A stretch of DNA of 64,000 bases, taken from the NCBI RefSeq assembly GCF_900182955.1, contig NZ_FXUL01000007.1, positions 1 through 64,000 on the forward strand, in the 5' to 3' direction. Shown here piece after piece: positions 43,774-52,842 of the stretch. A model generated the notes under the pieces. It was not told where the DNA came from. It ran no database searches and was given only the letters and a program-made list of their open reading frames with translations. How positions within the stretch are numbered: the first letter of the stretch is position 1; every line of letters begins with the position of its first letter. The stretch comes from Noviherbaspirillum suwonense (GTDB lineage: Bacteria; Pseudomonadota; Gammaproteobacteria; Burkholderiales; Burkholderiaceae_D). The translations under genes were made by a program, and so were the position numbers.

Positions 43774-43790
43774 TTGTTCCGGCGGAACAA
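43774..43790. promoter_or_regulatory. Palindrome upstream of the porin gene
   Basis: Perfect seven-base arms (TTGTTCC and GGAACAA) flank GGC. It is about 85 bases upstream of the porin ATG, in the expected promoter region, so it may be an operator. No regulator can be assigned. Confidence 0.45.
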
Positions 43791-43888
43791 TTGGTTCGAT
43801 ATAGAGCCTGCGCGCGAGGGCCGCTGCGCAGCCGATGGGCCGTGGCCCATTTCAGACATGCTTCGAACCGGCTGGCGCAGCAAAAGCC

Positions 43889-45241
43889 TTAGCGGTTTTC
43901 CCGCCTACGGAGCACCCGGTCGACCATCTCCCCGGACAAGCCAAGATAATTCGCGGGATCGCACAGCTTGCTCAATTCGTCGCGGTTCATATGCCTGGAA
44001 ATCTCGGGATTTTCCACCAGCAGGTCGAGTAGAGGCCGGTTCTCCTGGATCGCGACGCGGCAAATGTCGTACACCAGGTCGTGCGCATATTCCCGTCCGA
44101 GATGGGGGCCAAGACCCATCATGACCGCCTCGGAGACCACCAGGCCGTTCGTCATTTCCAGATTGGCGCGCATGCGTTTTTCATCGACTTCCAGTCCTTC
44201 CAGCACAAAGCGCGCCTGCGCCAGCGCGCCGGCTGCCAGACAGAATGCCTCGGGCAGAACAATCCATTCGATTTCCCATGGCCCAGTGGAGCGTTCGTGA
44301 TCGGCGACGTTGGCGTCGAGCAGCGCCGCGACATGCTGCCGGACCACGCTGGTGCATGCGTGGATGTAGCAGGAGGAGATCGGGTTGCGTTTCTGCGGCA
44401 TGGTGCTGCTGGATCCGCGACCATGCGCGTAAGGCTCATAGACCTCGCCAACCTCGGTCTGCATCATCAGTTTTACATCTGTCGACAGTTTGCCCAACGT
44501 GCCCGTGACCAGGCCGAGGAAACACCCCACTTCGGCTATGTTGTCGCGGATCGTGTGCCAGGCGATGTCGGGCTGTCCCAGGCCCAGCTCCTGCATCAGT
44601 CCGGCCTGGGTTTCTAGGCCGCCGACTTCAATCGACGCCAGGGTGCCGGACGCACCCGCGAATTCGCCTACCAGGATCCGCGGCCTGAGTTCGGCAAGGC
44701 GGGTGCGGTGCCGTTCGACCGCGCTCAGCAGCCCGGCCACCTTGTAGCCGAAGGTGATCGGAACCGCCTGTTGCAGATTGCTTCGCCCAATCATTGGCGT
44801 GTCGCGATAGCGCTTGGCCAGGCTGGCCATGAGGCTGGAAATCGCCGTCAGCTCAGTGTCGACGAGATCCAGTCCTTCGCGTATTTGCAGCACGGTCGCT
44901 GTATCGGTAATGTCCTGCGTGGTCGCGCCCCAGTGGCAGAACTCGCCAAGCTTGTCCCGGCACAGCGCATTGATTTGCGAAACCACCCCAAGAATCGGGT
45001 AGCCGATACGCTGGGTTTGCGCGGCCAGTTTTTCCATGTCGATTTTTTCAAGCACGCAGTTGCGCACGATTTCGTCTGCGGCTTCCGCGGGAATAATCCC
45101 GAGACGTCCCTGGACGCGGGCCAGCGCCGCTTCAATGGCAAGATACTTCGCAGTGCGGTTCTCGTCGGACCAGACTTGCCGCATTGCTGCGGTGCTAAAT
45201 ATGTTGCCGAATATGGAAGAGTCGATGATGGTTGCAGCCAT
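43889..45241 (-). CDS. Aspartase/PurB superfamily lyase
   Basis: A 450-residue lyase of the fumarase/aspartase superfamily. The signature flexible loop SSTMPQKRNP carries the catalytic serine near residue 280. QDITDTATVLQIREGL and MIGRSNLQQAVPITFGYKVA are the other two conserved blocks. It is closest in style to PcaB (3-carboxymuconate cycloisomerase) and PurB, but the genome context is not purine or protocatechuate metabolism. It lies 50 bases after the CitE-type gene and so may form or use an unsaturated dicarboxylate. Length is usual. Confidence 0.88.
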   Translation of the reverse strand: MAATIIDSSIFGNIFSTAAMRQVWSDENRTAKYLAIEAALARVQGRLGIIPAEAADEIVRNCVLEKIDMEKLAAQTQRIGYPILGVVSQINALCRDKLGEFCHWGATTQDITDTATVLQIREGLDLVDTELTAISSLMASLAKRYRDTPMIGRSNLQQAVPITFGYKVAGLLSAVERHRTRLAELRPRILVGEFAGASGTLASIEVGGLETQAGLMQELGLGQPDIAWHTIRDNIAEVGCFLGLVTGTLGKLSTDVKLMMQTEVGEVYEPYAHGRGSSSTMPQKRNPISSCYIHACTSVVRQHVAALLDANVADHERSTGPWEIEWIVLPEAFCLAAGALAQARFVLEGLEVDEKRMRANLEMTNGLVVSEAVMMGLGPHLGREYAHDLVYDICRVAIQENRPLLDLLVENPEISRHMNRDELSKLCDPANYLGLSGEMVDRVLRRRENR

Positions 45242-45291
45242 GATTGCTATCTCCTGATGTTAAACGCGGTAAATGTGAGTTGCTGGCCAGT

Positions 45292-46116
45292 TCAGGCCGG
45301 GATGCGGCCTAGAATTGCCTCTGCCTTTAATAGGACCGGGCGATCCACCATCTTTCCGTCAACCTGTACCGCGCCCCGGCCGGCCCCGGCGGCAGCGACG
45401 ACGCGCCGCGCCCATTCGACCTCGTGGGCTTTTGGCGCAAGCGCCTGGCGGATCAGAGTCACCTGTTTCGGATGGATGCATAGCTTTGCGGTGAATCCGC
45501 AGGCGCGTGCGAAAGCAAGATCCGCCAGCAAGGCGTCATCGTCGGCGAGATCGGCCGTGACGCCTGCGATGGGGGCAGCCAGGCCGGCGGCGCGTGAAGC
45601 CAGCGCCATGCGGCAAGCCGGATACGCAAGGCCACGCTCGTCGCCCGACAAATCAAGATCCACTGCATAGTCCAGCGTGCCGAACGCCAGGCGCTGGACG
45701 CCGGCCGATACCGCAATTGCGTCGACATTGAGCAAGCCGCGGGCGGTCTCGATGATGGGAATGATTGCGCTCCCGGAAGCGAGCGCCGCTTTGACGCGCC
45801 CGACCTGGCTTGCCAGTTCCACCTTGGGCAGCATGACCCCGCCGATCCCGGCGGCGCTTGCCAGGGCAAGGTCGTCGTCGAACCATCGGGTCGTTTCGTC
45901 GTTGATGCGGACGATGAGTGCGGCAGCCATATCGCGATGCGCATCGCACCAGTTTCCAAGGGCGCGGCGCGCGCTTGCCTTTTCGTCGGGCGAAACGGCG
46001 TCTTCCAGGTCGACGATTACGGCGTCGGCGCCGGCCGCCAATGCCTTGGCATAGCGGTCGGGGCGGTTTGCCGGAACAAACAGGTAGGTGGCCGGCAGCT
46101 TGTCTTGTCTATTCAT
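45292..46116 (-). CDS. CitE/HpcH-family CoA-ester lyase, probable citramalyl-CoA lyase
   Basis: A 274-residue TIM-barrel lyase. The first strand and acidic motif YLFVPANRPDRY and VIVDLEDAV are followed by PIIETARGLLN (metal-binding Glu) and KLCIHPKQV, all typical of the citrate lyase beta/malyl-CoA lyase family. Beside a CaiB transferase and a mesaconyl-CoA hydratase-like protein, the best guess is cleavage of citramalyl-CoA to acetyl-CoA and pyruvate. The frame is open to 46341; the ATG at 46116 has a GAGG site and starts 8 bases after the CaiB stop. Confidence 0.88.
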   Translation of the reverse strand: MNRQDKLPATYLFVPANRPDRYAKALAAGADAVIVDLEDAVSPDEKASARRALGNWCDAHRDMAAALIVRINDETTRWFDDDLALASAAGIGGVMLPKVELASQVGRVKAALASGSAIIPIIETARGLLNVDAIAVSAGVQRLAFGTLDYAVDLDLSGDERGLAYPACRMALASRAAGLAAPIAGVTADLADDDALLADLAFARACGFTAKLCIHPKQVTLIRQALAPKAHEVEWARRVVAAAGAGRGAVQVDGKMVDRPVLLKAEAILGRIPA

Positions 46117-46124
46117 GGCGCACC

Positions 46125-47306
46125 TCATATCGCGTGGGCCGCCCGCATGTCGGCGATCTGCTTGTCTGAATACGCCAGGCTTTTCAGGATTGCCTCGGTG
46201 TGCTGGCCGAGCGCCGGCACGGCGTCCATGCGCGGCGGCTCGTCTTCCCAGGAGCCGGGCGGCAGCAGCGCCGGGATCTTGCCGGCCGGCGAATCGACCT
46301 GGCGCCAGCGCTCGCGCGCCTGCAGTTGCGGATGGGCCCACACCGCATGCATATCATTGACGTTGGCGTTGGCAATCTGGGCGGCATCGAGGCGGGCCAC
46401 CACTTCCGCCGACGTCAGCGTCGAGAAGGCCGCGACGATGAGCGCGCGAATCTCGTCCCTTGCAGCACTGCGTTTCGAATTGGTGAGAAAGCGCGGGTCG
46501 CCTGCCAGCTCCGGCGACAGCAGCACCTTCTGACAGAACAGGGTCCACTCTCTGTCATTCTGCAGCCCCAGCATGACGGTCTTGCCATCGCCAGCGGGGA
46601 AAGGACCGTAAGGATAGATCGTCGCATGGCTGGCGCCGGTGCGTGGCGGCGGCGCCGCGCCTTCATACGCGTAGTACAGCGGATAACTGTTCCATTCGAC
46701 CAGGCACTCCAGCATGGAAATATCCAGGTGCTGTCCGCGCCCCGTCCGCTCGCGCTGCAGCAGCGCGGCAAGGATGCTGCTGTATGCATACATGCCGGCG
46801 GAAATGTCGGCGATCGACGGGCCGGCCTTTGATGGCTGGTCGTCGGTGCCGGTGACTGAAAGGAATCCGGCTTCGCTCTGGATCAGAAGGTCATACGCTT
46901 TCTTGTCGCGATAAGGTCCGTTGCCGCCATAACCGGAAATGTCGCAGACGATGATGCCTGGCTTGGCTGCGGACAAGATCTCATAGGACAAGCCAAGTCG
47001 CGCCGCCGCGCCAGGCGCCAGGTTTTGCACGACGATATCGGCTTCCTCCATGATCAGACGCTGGAGGATTTTCTGCGCTTCGTCGTGCTTGACGTCCAGC
47101 GTCAGGCTTTCCTTGGAACGGTTGGTCCAGACAAAATGGGATGCCAGTCCGCTCACCCGTTCATCGTAGCCGCGCGCGAAATCGCCGACGCCCGGACGTT
47201 CAATTTTAATGATTCGTGCGCCCAGATCAGCCAGCTGGCGGGTGCAGAACGGCGCAGCGATTGCATGTTCCAGCGTAACGACGGTAATGCCTTGAAGAGG
47301 TTTCAT
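46125..47306 (-). CDS. CaiB/BaiF CoA-transferase, probable C5-dicarboxylate activation
   Basis: A 393-residue type III CoA-transferase. It starts MKPLQGITVVTLEHAIAAPF, then LADLGARIIKIERPG. The segment GPSIADISAGMYAYSSILAA holds the aspartate nucleophile, and GRGQHLDISMLECLVEW follows. By context it would move CoA from succinyl-CoA to mesaconate or a similar acid; that substrate is inferred. It is 9 bases after the MaoC-type gene and 8 bases before the CitE-type gene. Confidence 0.9.
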   Translation of the reverse strand: MKPLQGITVVTLEHAIAAPFCTRQLADLGARIIKIERPGVGDFARGYDERVSGLASHFVWTNRSKESLTLDVKHDEAQKILQRLIMEEADIVVQNLAPGAAARLGLSYEILSAAKPGIIVCDISGYGGNGPYRDKKAYDLLIQSEAGFLSVTGTDDQPSKAGPSIADISAGMYAYSSILAALLQRERTGRGQHLDISMLECLVEWNSYPLYYAYEGAAPPPRTGASHATIYPYGPFPAGDGKTVMLGLQNDREWTLFCQKVLLSPELAGDPRFLTNSKRSAARDEIRALIVAAFSTLTSAEVVARLDAAQIANANVNDMHAVWAHPQLQARERWRQVDSPAGKIPALLPPGSWEDEPPRMDAVPALGQHTEAILKSLAYSDKQIADMRAAHAI

Positions 47307-47315
47307 CTGGTGTCC

Positions 47316-48155
47316 TCACTTGATGGTGGCGCTTGCATCCATGGTCAACCAGCCTTCGTGATCCTTGGCCCACAGATGTATGGTCTTGCCGTCCGCTTCA
47401 CCGCAGACGAAAAAATGATGGATGTCAAATGTCGGGCGCACGGCCCGGAATGCGAAGCGCTCGACCTGGGCGTCGGGCAACTGCCGGCGCAGGAGATCGA
47501 GCAGCAGGGTGGCGATCATGGGGCCGTGAACCACCAGCCCCGGATAGCCTTCGACTTCGGTGACATAGCGACGGTCATAATGGATGCGGTGACCGTTAAA
47601 GGTCAGCGCCGAGTAACGGAACAGCAGCACGTCGTCGGGGACGATCTTCCGTTCCCAGGCAGACGAGGCCGGCGCTGCGGTGGGCGAGGGCGACACGTCA
47701 TCGGCTTGCGCGGCCTGGCGATAGACAATGTCGTGGAACTCGGTCAATGCGATGTCGGGCGCGCCATTACGGCGGATTTCATGTCTGACTTTGACGAACA
47801 CCAGCGGCCCGGTCCGCCCGGATTTTTCAGTCACGTCATCGATCGTGGATGTCCTTGTGACCTGGTCCCCGATCCGCAGGGGCTGGTGAAAGATGAACTG
47901 GCTGCCGGCCCACATGCGCCGCGGCAAAGGTACCGGCGGCAGGAAGGCGCCGCGCTTCGCATGCCCGTCGGCGCCGATCTCCGATTGCCGATAGAGCGGC
48001 AGAAAGTAAAGCCAGTGCCACAGCGCGGGCAGCGGCGTTCCTTGTGCCGGTCGGTCCGCCGTGTAGTCCAGGGTTGCCGAAAGGGCGGCATAGGGTGTCG
48101 CCGTGACCAGGTCCGAAACGCATTCGCTCTTCCCGATCCACTCGCTGAGATTCAT
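47316..48155 (-). CDS. MaoC-type double-hotdog hydratase, mesaconyl-CoA hydratase-like
   Basis: A 279-residue hydratase with two hotdog halves. The first (about 1-150) includes WAGSQFIFHQPLRIGDQVTR. The second has the active-site block FNGHRIHYDRRYVTEVEGYP and VVHGPMIATLLLDLL. This HTD2/FAS1-like form is the one used by mesaconyl-C4-CoA hydratase. It would turn mesaconyl-CoA into citramalyl-CoA. The frame is open to 48254, but the ATG at 48155 has GGAGA. It is the first gene of the operon and is divergent from the LysR gene. Confidence 0.88.
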   Translation of the reverse strand: MNLSEWIGKSECVSDLVTATPYAALSATLDYTADRPAQGTPLPALWHWLYFLPLYRQSEIGADGHAKRGAFLPPVPLPRRMWAGSQFIFHQPLRIGDQVTRTSTIDDVTEKSGRTGPLVFVKVRHEIRRNGAPDIALTEFHDIVYRQAAQADDVSPSPTAAPASSAWERKIVPDDVLLFRYSALTFNGHRIHYDRRYVTEVEGYPGLVVHGPMIATLLLDLLRRQLPDAQVERFAFRAVRPTFDIHHFFVCGEADGKTIHLWAKDHEGWLTMDASATIK

Positions 48156-48276
48156 GGTAGGGGTCTCCTCATGTACGAAACAAAAATGGGGAATCGTCGA
48201 GCAAGGCTTGTCTTGATTCACGTCGCCTTTGCCGATGTGGCGACGCCTTGCCATGAAAAGATTTTCCGTCTAAGGT

Positions 48277-48315
48277 ATTGATTTGTATATTGCTCAATTT
48301 TTTGCTTTTGATGCG
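48277..48315. promoter_or_regulatory. 39-bp element shared by two promoters, copy 1
   Basis: The stretch starts ATTGATTTGTATATTGC and ends in GATGCG. It is 34/39 identical to the copy at 52843-52881. It ends two bases before the LysR start and is about 120 bases upstream of the hydratase start. I read it as the binding region for that LysR protein, giving autoregulation and control of the hydratase operon. Confidence 0.7.
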
Positions 48316-48317
48316 CC

Positions 48318-49223
48318 ATGAGCATGAATTTCGACTTAGCCGATTTGCGCGCTTTTGTCGCGGTTGCCGAGATGAACAGTTTTCGGGCAGCGGCGACGGC
48401 ACTGCATCTGTCGCAGCCTGCAATCAGCCGACGTATTGAAAAGCTCGAGGCAGCGCTCGGGATCCGTTTATTCGAGCGCACCACGCGGCGCATCGCGCTG
48501 ACTGCTGTCGGCCGGGATTTTTCGCATAAGGCGCGCACCCTGCTCGACGACCTGGAAAATTCGCTGCTCAGCATGCGCGAGGTGGCAGCATCGCAAACGG
48601 GAGAGGTGGTGATTGCCTGCGTGCCCTCGGCAGCCTATTACTTCCTGCCGAAAGTGCTGACCGAATACCACAAGCAGTATCCGCGCATCCGGGTGCGGAT
48701 TATTGACGACAGCGCCAACGGCGTGTTGGCAAGCGTGACACGCGGCGAGGCCGAGTTCGGCATCAACATTACGGGCAACCAGGAGCCGGACATCGATTTT
48801 CAGGGCATCCTTACCGAGTCTTTTGTCGTGGCATGCCGGCGCGACCATCCGCTGGCATCAAGGTCCACGGTAAGCTGGGCAGAAATCGGCCAGTACGACT
48901 ACATGACGGTCGACCGCAGCAGCGGCAACCGGCTGTTGCTGGACCTGGCGCTGGCCCACACCAGCGTCAATCTTGCATGGTGCTATGAAGCCAAGCATGT
49001 TTCCACGTTGATTGGCCTGGTCGAAGCGGGGCTGGGCATTGCCGTGGTGCCACGGTTGTCCATGCCTGCTGACGGGCATCCGACGCTGATCAGCGTACCG
49101 CTGACGGACCCAAGCGTGAAGCGGATGGTCGGCCTCGTTCGCAGGCGCGGTCGCGAGCTGACGCCCTCGGCGCTGCACTTGTACCAGCTAATCGAGAGTA
49201 CCTGGCCGCGCCGCGTGAAGTAG
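48318..49223 (+). CDS. LysR-family regulator of the proposed C5-dicarboxylate regulon
   Basis: A 301-residue regulator. Helix-turn-helix region LADLRAFVAVAEMNSF followed by AATALHLSQPAISRRIEKLE; effector domain from about 90 to 295. It is divergent from the hydratase-CaiB-CitE operon, and the 39-bp element it would bind overlaps its own upstream edge. The same element lies upstream of dctA. The gene is therefore the best candidate controller of both operons. It converges with the prpF-type fusion gene, 36 bases apart. Confidence 0.93.
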   Translation: MSMNFDLADLRAFVAVAEMNSFRAAATALHLSQPAISRRIEKLEAALGIRLFERTTRRIALTAVGRDFSHKARTLLDDLENSLLSMREVAASQTGEVVIACVPSAAYYFLPKVLTEYHKQYPRIRVRIIDDSANGVLASVTRGEAEFGINITGNQEPDIDFQGILTESFVVACRRDHPLASRSTVSWAEIGQYDYMTVDRSSGNRLLLDLALAHTSVNLAWCYEAKHVSTLIGLVEAGLGIAVVPRLSMPADGHPTLISVPLTDPSVKRMVGLVRRRGRELTPSALHLYQLIESTWPRRVK

Positions 49224-49259
49224 CCGTCGGACTCGCGGACGCCAGGGCGCGCGCTTGGT

Positions 49260-51326
49260 TTAGTCTGCGGAAGAGTCGACCAGCTTGCCTTCCCGTGCGA
49301 CGTTCTTCCACTTCATCAGTTCGGACTGCACAAGTTCACGCAGCTCGGCTGGCGTACTGGCCTGGACTTCTGCGCCGTCCTGCTCCATCCGCTGGATGAT
49401 CTGCGGATCCGCCAGAACCGCGTGGAGCGCCTTGCTCAAAGTGTCGATCAGGGCCTTCGGCGTTCGGGCAGGCGCAAACAAGGCATACCACTGCGTGACG
49501 TCCACGCCGTCAATCCCGGCTTCCGCGAGCGTAGGCACGTCGGGCAAGGCGGCGCTGCGCCTTGGCCCAGCTACGGCAAGCGCGTGAAGTTTGCCGCTCT
49601 TGATCTGGGGCGCGGCCGTAAAGAGACTGGGAAACATGAAGTGCGCCCGGCCGGTGAGCATTTCAGTCAAGGCCGGCGAGGCGCCATTGTAAGGAACGTG
49701 AATCATGCGCGTACCGGAACTGAGCTTGAACAACTCGCCCGCGAAATGCGGCGCAGTGCCTGTTCCGGCGGAAACGTAACTGTACTTTTCCGGGGCGGCG
49801 CGCAGCTGGCGCACCACGTCTCTGACATCGGATGCAGGGACATTCGAACTCGCCACCATCACCGTCGGAGAATAGCCAACCAATCCTATCGGTTCGAAGT
49901 CGGCGACAGGATCGTAGCCGACCTTTTGCAACGCAGGATTCATCGCATGGGTGGCGATGTATCCCAGCATCAGGGTATGACCGTCCGGGGTGGCGCGCGC
50001 CACGTATTCGCTAGCGATGGATCCTTGCGCCCCGGCCCGGTTATCGATGATGACCGCCTGCCCCAGCAGCGCGCCGAGCTTGAGCCCGATGGCGCGCGCC
50101 ATCGCGTCATTGCCGCCGCCGGCGAAAGTCGGAACGACTATCGTGATCGGCTTGCCAGGAAATGGCATCGCTATCGCGGACGTGGCGTCGGTCGTGGTCG
50201 CCGCGTGCGCGGCGGGCCGGATCATGGCGGCGACTTCGTCGGGTCGTGACAGCACGTAATCCGGTATGTGCAGATCTCCCTGCAGTATCTTGCGTGCCGT
50301 ACGCACAAGCGAAGCACGCCTGATCTGGGTCGCGTCGCCGTCGCCTTCGGTCTCCACCTCGACGTCGATGCGGCCTGCGGGGTGGAGCACCACAAGGTTG
50401 CGTCGGGCGACGCCGGCCTCGCTTCGGACGCGGCTTGCAACAGTGCCAGGCAGCGCCAAAGCGCTTGCCACGCCAATCGCTCCTGTCACCGCATGCGACG
50501 CATGGCACCGGCGCGGCGTGAAATAACGTGAGCGGATGCTGTCATCGCTATCGCCTTCGCTGATCAGCACCGGCTTGGGAATGACGCTGGCGGAGACGTC
50601 TCCCAAACCCATCATTTCACCTGCCGCCAGCCGCATGCCTTCCAGTCGCAACAGCAAATCGGCATCGGCATCGAGTTCGGCAGGACTCTCGCTGCCAGTC
50701 ACGCCCAAATCGCGGGCACGGACGATCATCAGGGGCATCGCGGCATCGATGCAGGTCACCTCGATGCCGTCGATCCTGTCGATCCGTCGGCCGGTCGGAA
50801 AAACCTTGCCGGTGACCGCGCCCCATGCGTCCAGGAAATTCAGGTAGACGGGCGCCGCCGTTCCCGCCACCCCGTCTATCCGGGTGCCGCCGTCGTAGGT
50901 GAGGCGGCCTCCGGGCGTCTGCACCGTCACCTCGATCCGGGAACCGGTATTCACATTGAATACGCGCGCCGTCGTGGTGCCGTTGCTTGCCTTGATCAGT
51001 CCCTGCTCCAGCGCGAAGGGCACTACGCCGGCGAGCATGTTGCCGCAATTGGGCCGGGTATCGACGGAGCGCTGGCCGACGCCGACTTGCGCAAACAGAT
51101 AGTCGAGATCGCAGTCGGTCCGGCTCGACCGCGATACGATCGCGACCTTACTGTTAAGCGTGCTGCCGCCACCCACGCCATCGAGCTGGAGCGGATCGGA
51201 GGCGCCGATTGCGCCAATCAGTATCTGGTCGCGTGCATCCGTGTTTTCCGGCAGCCATTCGCGCAGGAAGAATGGCCCACGCGATGTTCCGGCGCGCATC
51301 AATACGCAAGGAAGCGTTTTACTCAT
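49260..51326 (-). CDS. PrpF-type isomerase fused to a Bug/TctC binding domain
   Basis: A 688-residue fusion. Residues 1-358 are a PrpF-family isomerase: VLMRAGTSRGPFF, LDGVGGGSTLNSKVAIV, the catalytic-type cysteine in PNCGNMLAGVVPFALEQGL, and PRRCHASHAVTGAIGVASA. PrpF proteins shift double bonds in unsaturated acids such as 2-methylaconitate. Residues 387-688 are a Bug-type binding domain: FPGKPITIVVPTFAGGGNDA, then VIIDNRAGAQGSIASEYVA. The 28-residue linker (359-386) is not a signal peptide, so the Bug half should stay in the cytoplasm. There is no frameshift in the joint. It lies 12 bases after dctA. Confidence 0.92.
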   Translation of the reverse strand: MSKTLPCVLMRAGTSRGPFFLREWLPENTDARDQILIGAIGASDPLQLDGVGGGSTLNSKVAIVSRSSRTDCDLDYLFAQVGVGQRSVDTRPNCGNMLAGVVPFALEQGLIKASNGTTTARVFNVNTGSRIEVTVQTPGGRLTYDGGTRIDGVAGTAAPVYLNFLDAWGAVTGKVFPTGRRIDRIDGIEVTCIDAAMPLMIVRARDLGVTGSESPAELDADADLLLRLEGMRLAAGEMMGLGDVSASVIPKPVLISEGDSDDSIRSRYFTPRRCHASHAVTGAIGVASALALPGTVASRVRSEAGVARRNLVVLHPAGRIDVEVETEGDGDATQIRRASLVRTARKILQGDLHIPDYVLSRPDEVAAMIRPAAHAATTTDATSAIAMPFPGKPITIVVPTFAGGGNDAMARAIGLKLGALLGQAVIIDNRAGAQGSIASEYVARATPDGHTLMLGYIATHAMNPALQKVGYDPVADFEPIGLVGYSPTVMVASSNVPASDVRDVVRQLRAAPEKYSYVSAGTGTAPHFAGELFKLSSGTRMIHVPYNGASPALTEMLTGRAHFMFPSLFTAAPQIKSGKLHALAVAGPRRSAALPDVPTLAEAGIDGVDVTQWYALFAPARTPKALIDTLSKALHAVLADPQIIQRMEQDGAEVQASTPAELRELVQSELMKWKNVAREGKLVDSSAD

Positions 51327-51338
51327 GTTCTTTTCCTG

Positions 51339-52655
51339 TCAGGCAGCGATTGCAGTGGAATGGGGCTGCGCCACTTCCTCCAGCTCGTCTTCCATAAAAC
51401 CGCGGTCCAGCTCACGGGAGAGGACCGTGCGGTCGCATGCGCCTTCCCACAGTGACACCACGATCGAGGCGACGCCATTGCTGACCAGGCTGGTCAGGGC
51501 GCGCGCTTCGGACATGAAACGGTCGATGCCGACGATCAGCGCCACGCCGGCAACCGGGATGTCCGGCATGATTGCCAGGGTCGCGACCAGGGCGACAAAT
51601 CCGCTTCCGGTGACGCCTGCCGCGCCCTTGGACGTCAGCAGCATCACGGCGAGCATGGCCAGGATCTGGCCGACGGACAGATGGATATCGCAAGCCTGTG
51701 CAATGAACACGGTGGCCAGAGTCAGATAGATGGCGCTGCCGTCGAGATTGAATGAATAGCCCATGGGCAGGACCAGGCCGGAGACGCCTTTTTGGCAACC
51801 CAGTCGTTCAAGCTTCAACAGCATGCGCGGCAGCACGGGCTCGGTGGAAGAGGTGCCCAGCACCACGACGAGTTCTTCCTTGAAATAACGCAGCGTCTTC
51901 AGCAGGCTGAACCCATGCAGTCTGGCGAGCGTGCCGAGGACGACAAACACGAAGAACAGGCAGGCCACATAGAAAGTGGCAATCAGCAGGCCGAGCGAGC
52001 TGACGGATTTGACGCCGTATTTGCCGATGGTAAACGCCATGGCGCCGAACGCGCCGAGCGGGGCCAGTTTCATCAGGAATCCGAAGACCGTGAAGAGCAC
52101 ATGCGAGAACGCGTCGATTGCATCGAGCACCGGACGTGCGCTTCGGCCCGTGTGCGCGATGCCGAACCCGATCAAAATGGCAAGCAACAGCACAGGAAGC
52201 ACTTCCCCTTCCGCGAATGCGCCAAAGAACGACGCCGGGATGATGTGCATGACGAACGGGACAAAACCGTGTGGGGCGTCCGGCTTCACATATTTGGCGG
52301 CCACGGAAGGATCCAGGGCGGACGGGGAGATATGCATGCCGACGCCAGGCTGCATCAGGTAGACCGCCGCCAGTCCCGTGGCAAGCGCAATGAACGTCAG
52401 CAGGTAAAACAGGCCCATTGCCTTGACCAGCGTCTTGCCGACCTCCTTCATGTTGCTCATTTTTGCAATGCCAAGAGCGATGGTGCAGAACACGATCGGC
52501 GCAATCATCATTTTTACAAACTTGATGAACGCATCGCCGAGCGGTTTGAGAGAGCTGCCGAAGTCAGGCCAGTAATGCCCGACCACGACCCCAGCGGTCA
52601 CCGCGATTAACACCTGGAAATACAGCGACTTATAGAATGCAGCCTTGGTTTTCAC
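51339..52655 (-). CDS. dctA: C4-dicarboxylate:cation symporter DctA family
   Basis: A 438-residue DAACS-family symporter. It has the conserved hairpin/TM7 blocks SSTEPVLPRMLLKLERLG and VLPMGYSFNLDGSAIYLTLA, with FIAQACDIHLS after. It opens FYKSLYFQVLIAVTAGVVVGH like DctA. The standard substrates are succinate, fumarate and malate. Next to a PrpF-type gene and under the shared 39-bp element it may carry a related C5 dicarboxylate. It is the first gene of a two-gene operon. Confidence 0.93.
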   Translation of the reverse strand: MKTKAAFYKSLYFQVLIAVTAGVVVGHYWPDFGSSLKPLGDAFIKFVKMMIAPIVFCTIALGIAKMSNMKEVGKTLVKAMGLFYLLTFIALATGLAAVYLMQPGVGMHISPSALDPSVAAKYVKPDAPHGFVPFVMHIIPASFFGAFAEGEVLPVLLLAILIGFGIAHTGRSARPVLDAIDAFSHVLFTVFGFLMKLAPLGAFGAMAFTIGKYGVKSVSSLGLLIATFYVACLFFVFVVLGTLARLHGFSLLKTLRYFKEELVVVLGTSSTEPVLPRMLLKLERLGCQKGVSGLVLPMGYSFNLDGSAIYLTLATVFIAQACDIHLSVGQILAMLAVMLLTSKGAAGVTGSGFVALVATLAIMPDIPVAGVALIVGIDRFMSEARALTSLVSNGVASIVVSLWEGACDRTVLSRELDRGFMEDELEEVAQPHSTAIAA

Positions 52656-52842
52656 GTTCGTCTCCTAAGACAATTTGTCATATCTGACGCCGGCTTTGGA
52701 TGAAGCTGGCACGAGGATGAATGGAGCAGTCTTCGGCGTTTGGTCCGGGTGAAATTGCCAATCCCGGAATGCGCTCTTAATCGATGCATACGGCGGCAGG
52801 CTCCGTACTCCATCTGGCATGACTAAAGTGTCGCGTGAACGG
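52656..52842. other. dctA upstream region
   Basis: Non-coding, between the dctA start and the shared 39-bp element. It should hold the dctA promoter; I could not pin down -35 and -10 boxes. Confidence 0.4.

Noticed and set aside
51792-52610. A 272-codon plus-strand frame opposite dctA.
   Set aside because: Low-complexity, Gln/His/Arg-rich product typical of antisense to membrane proteins.
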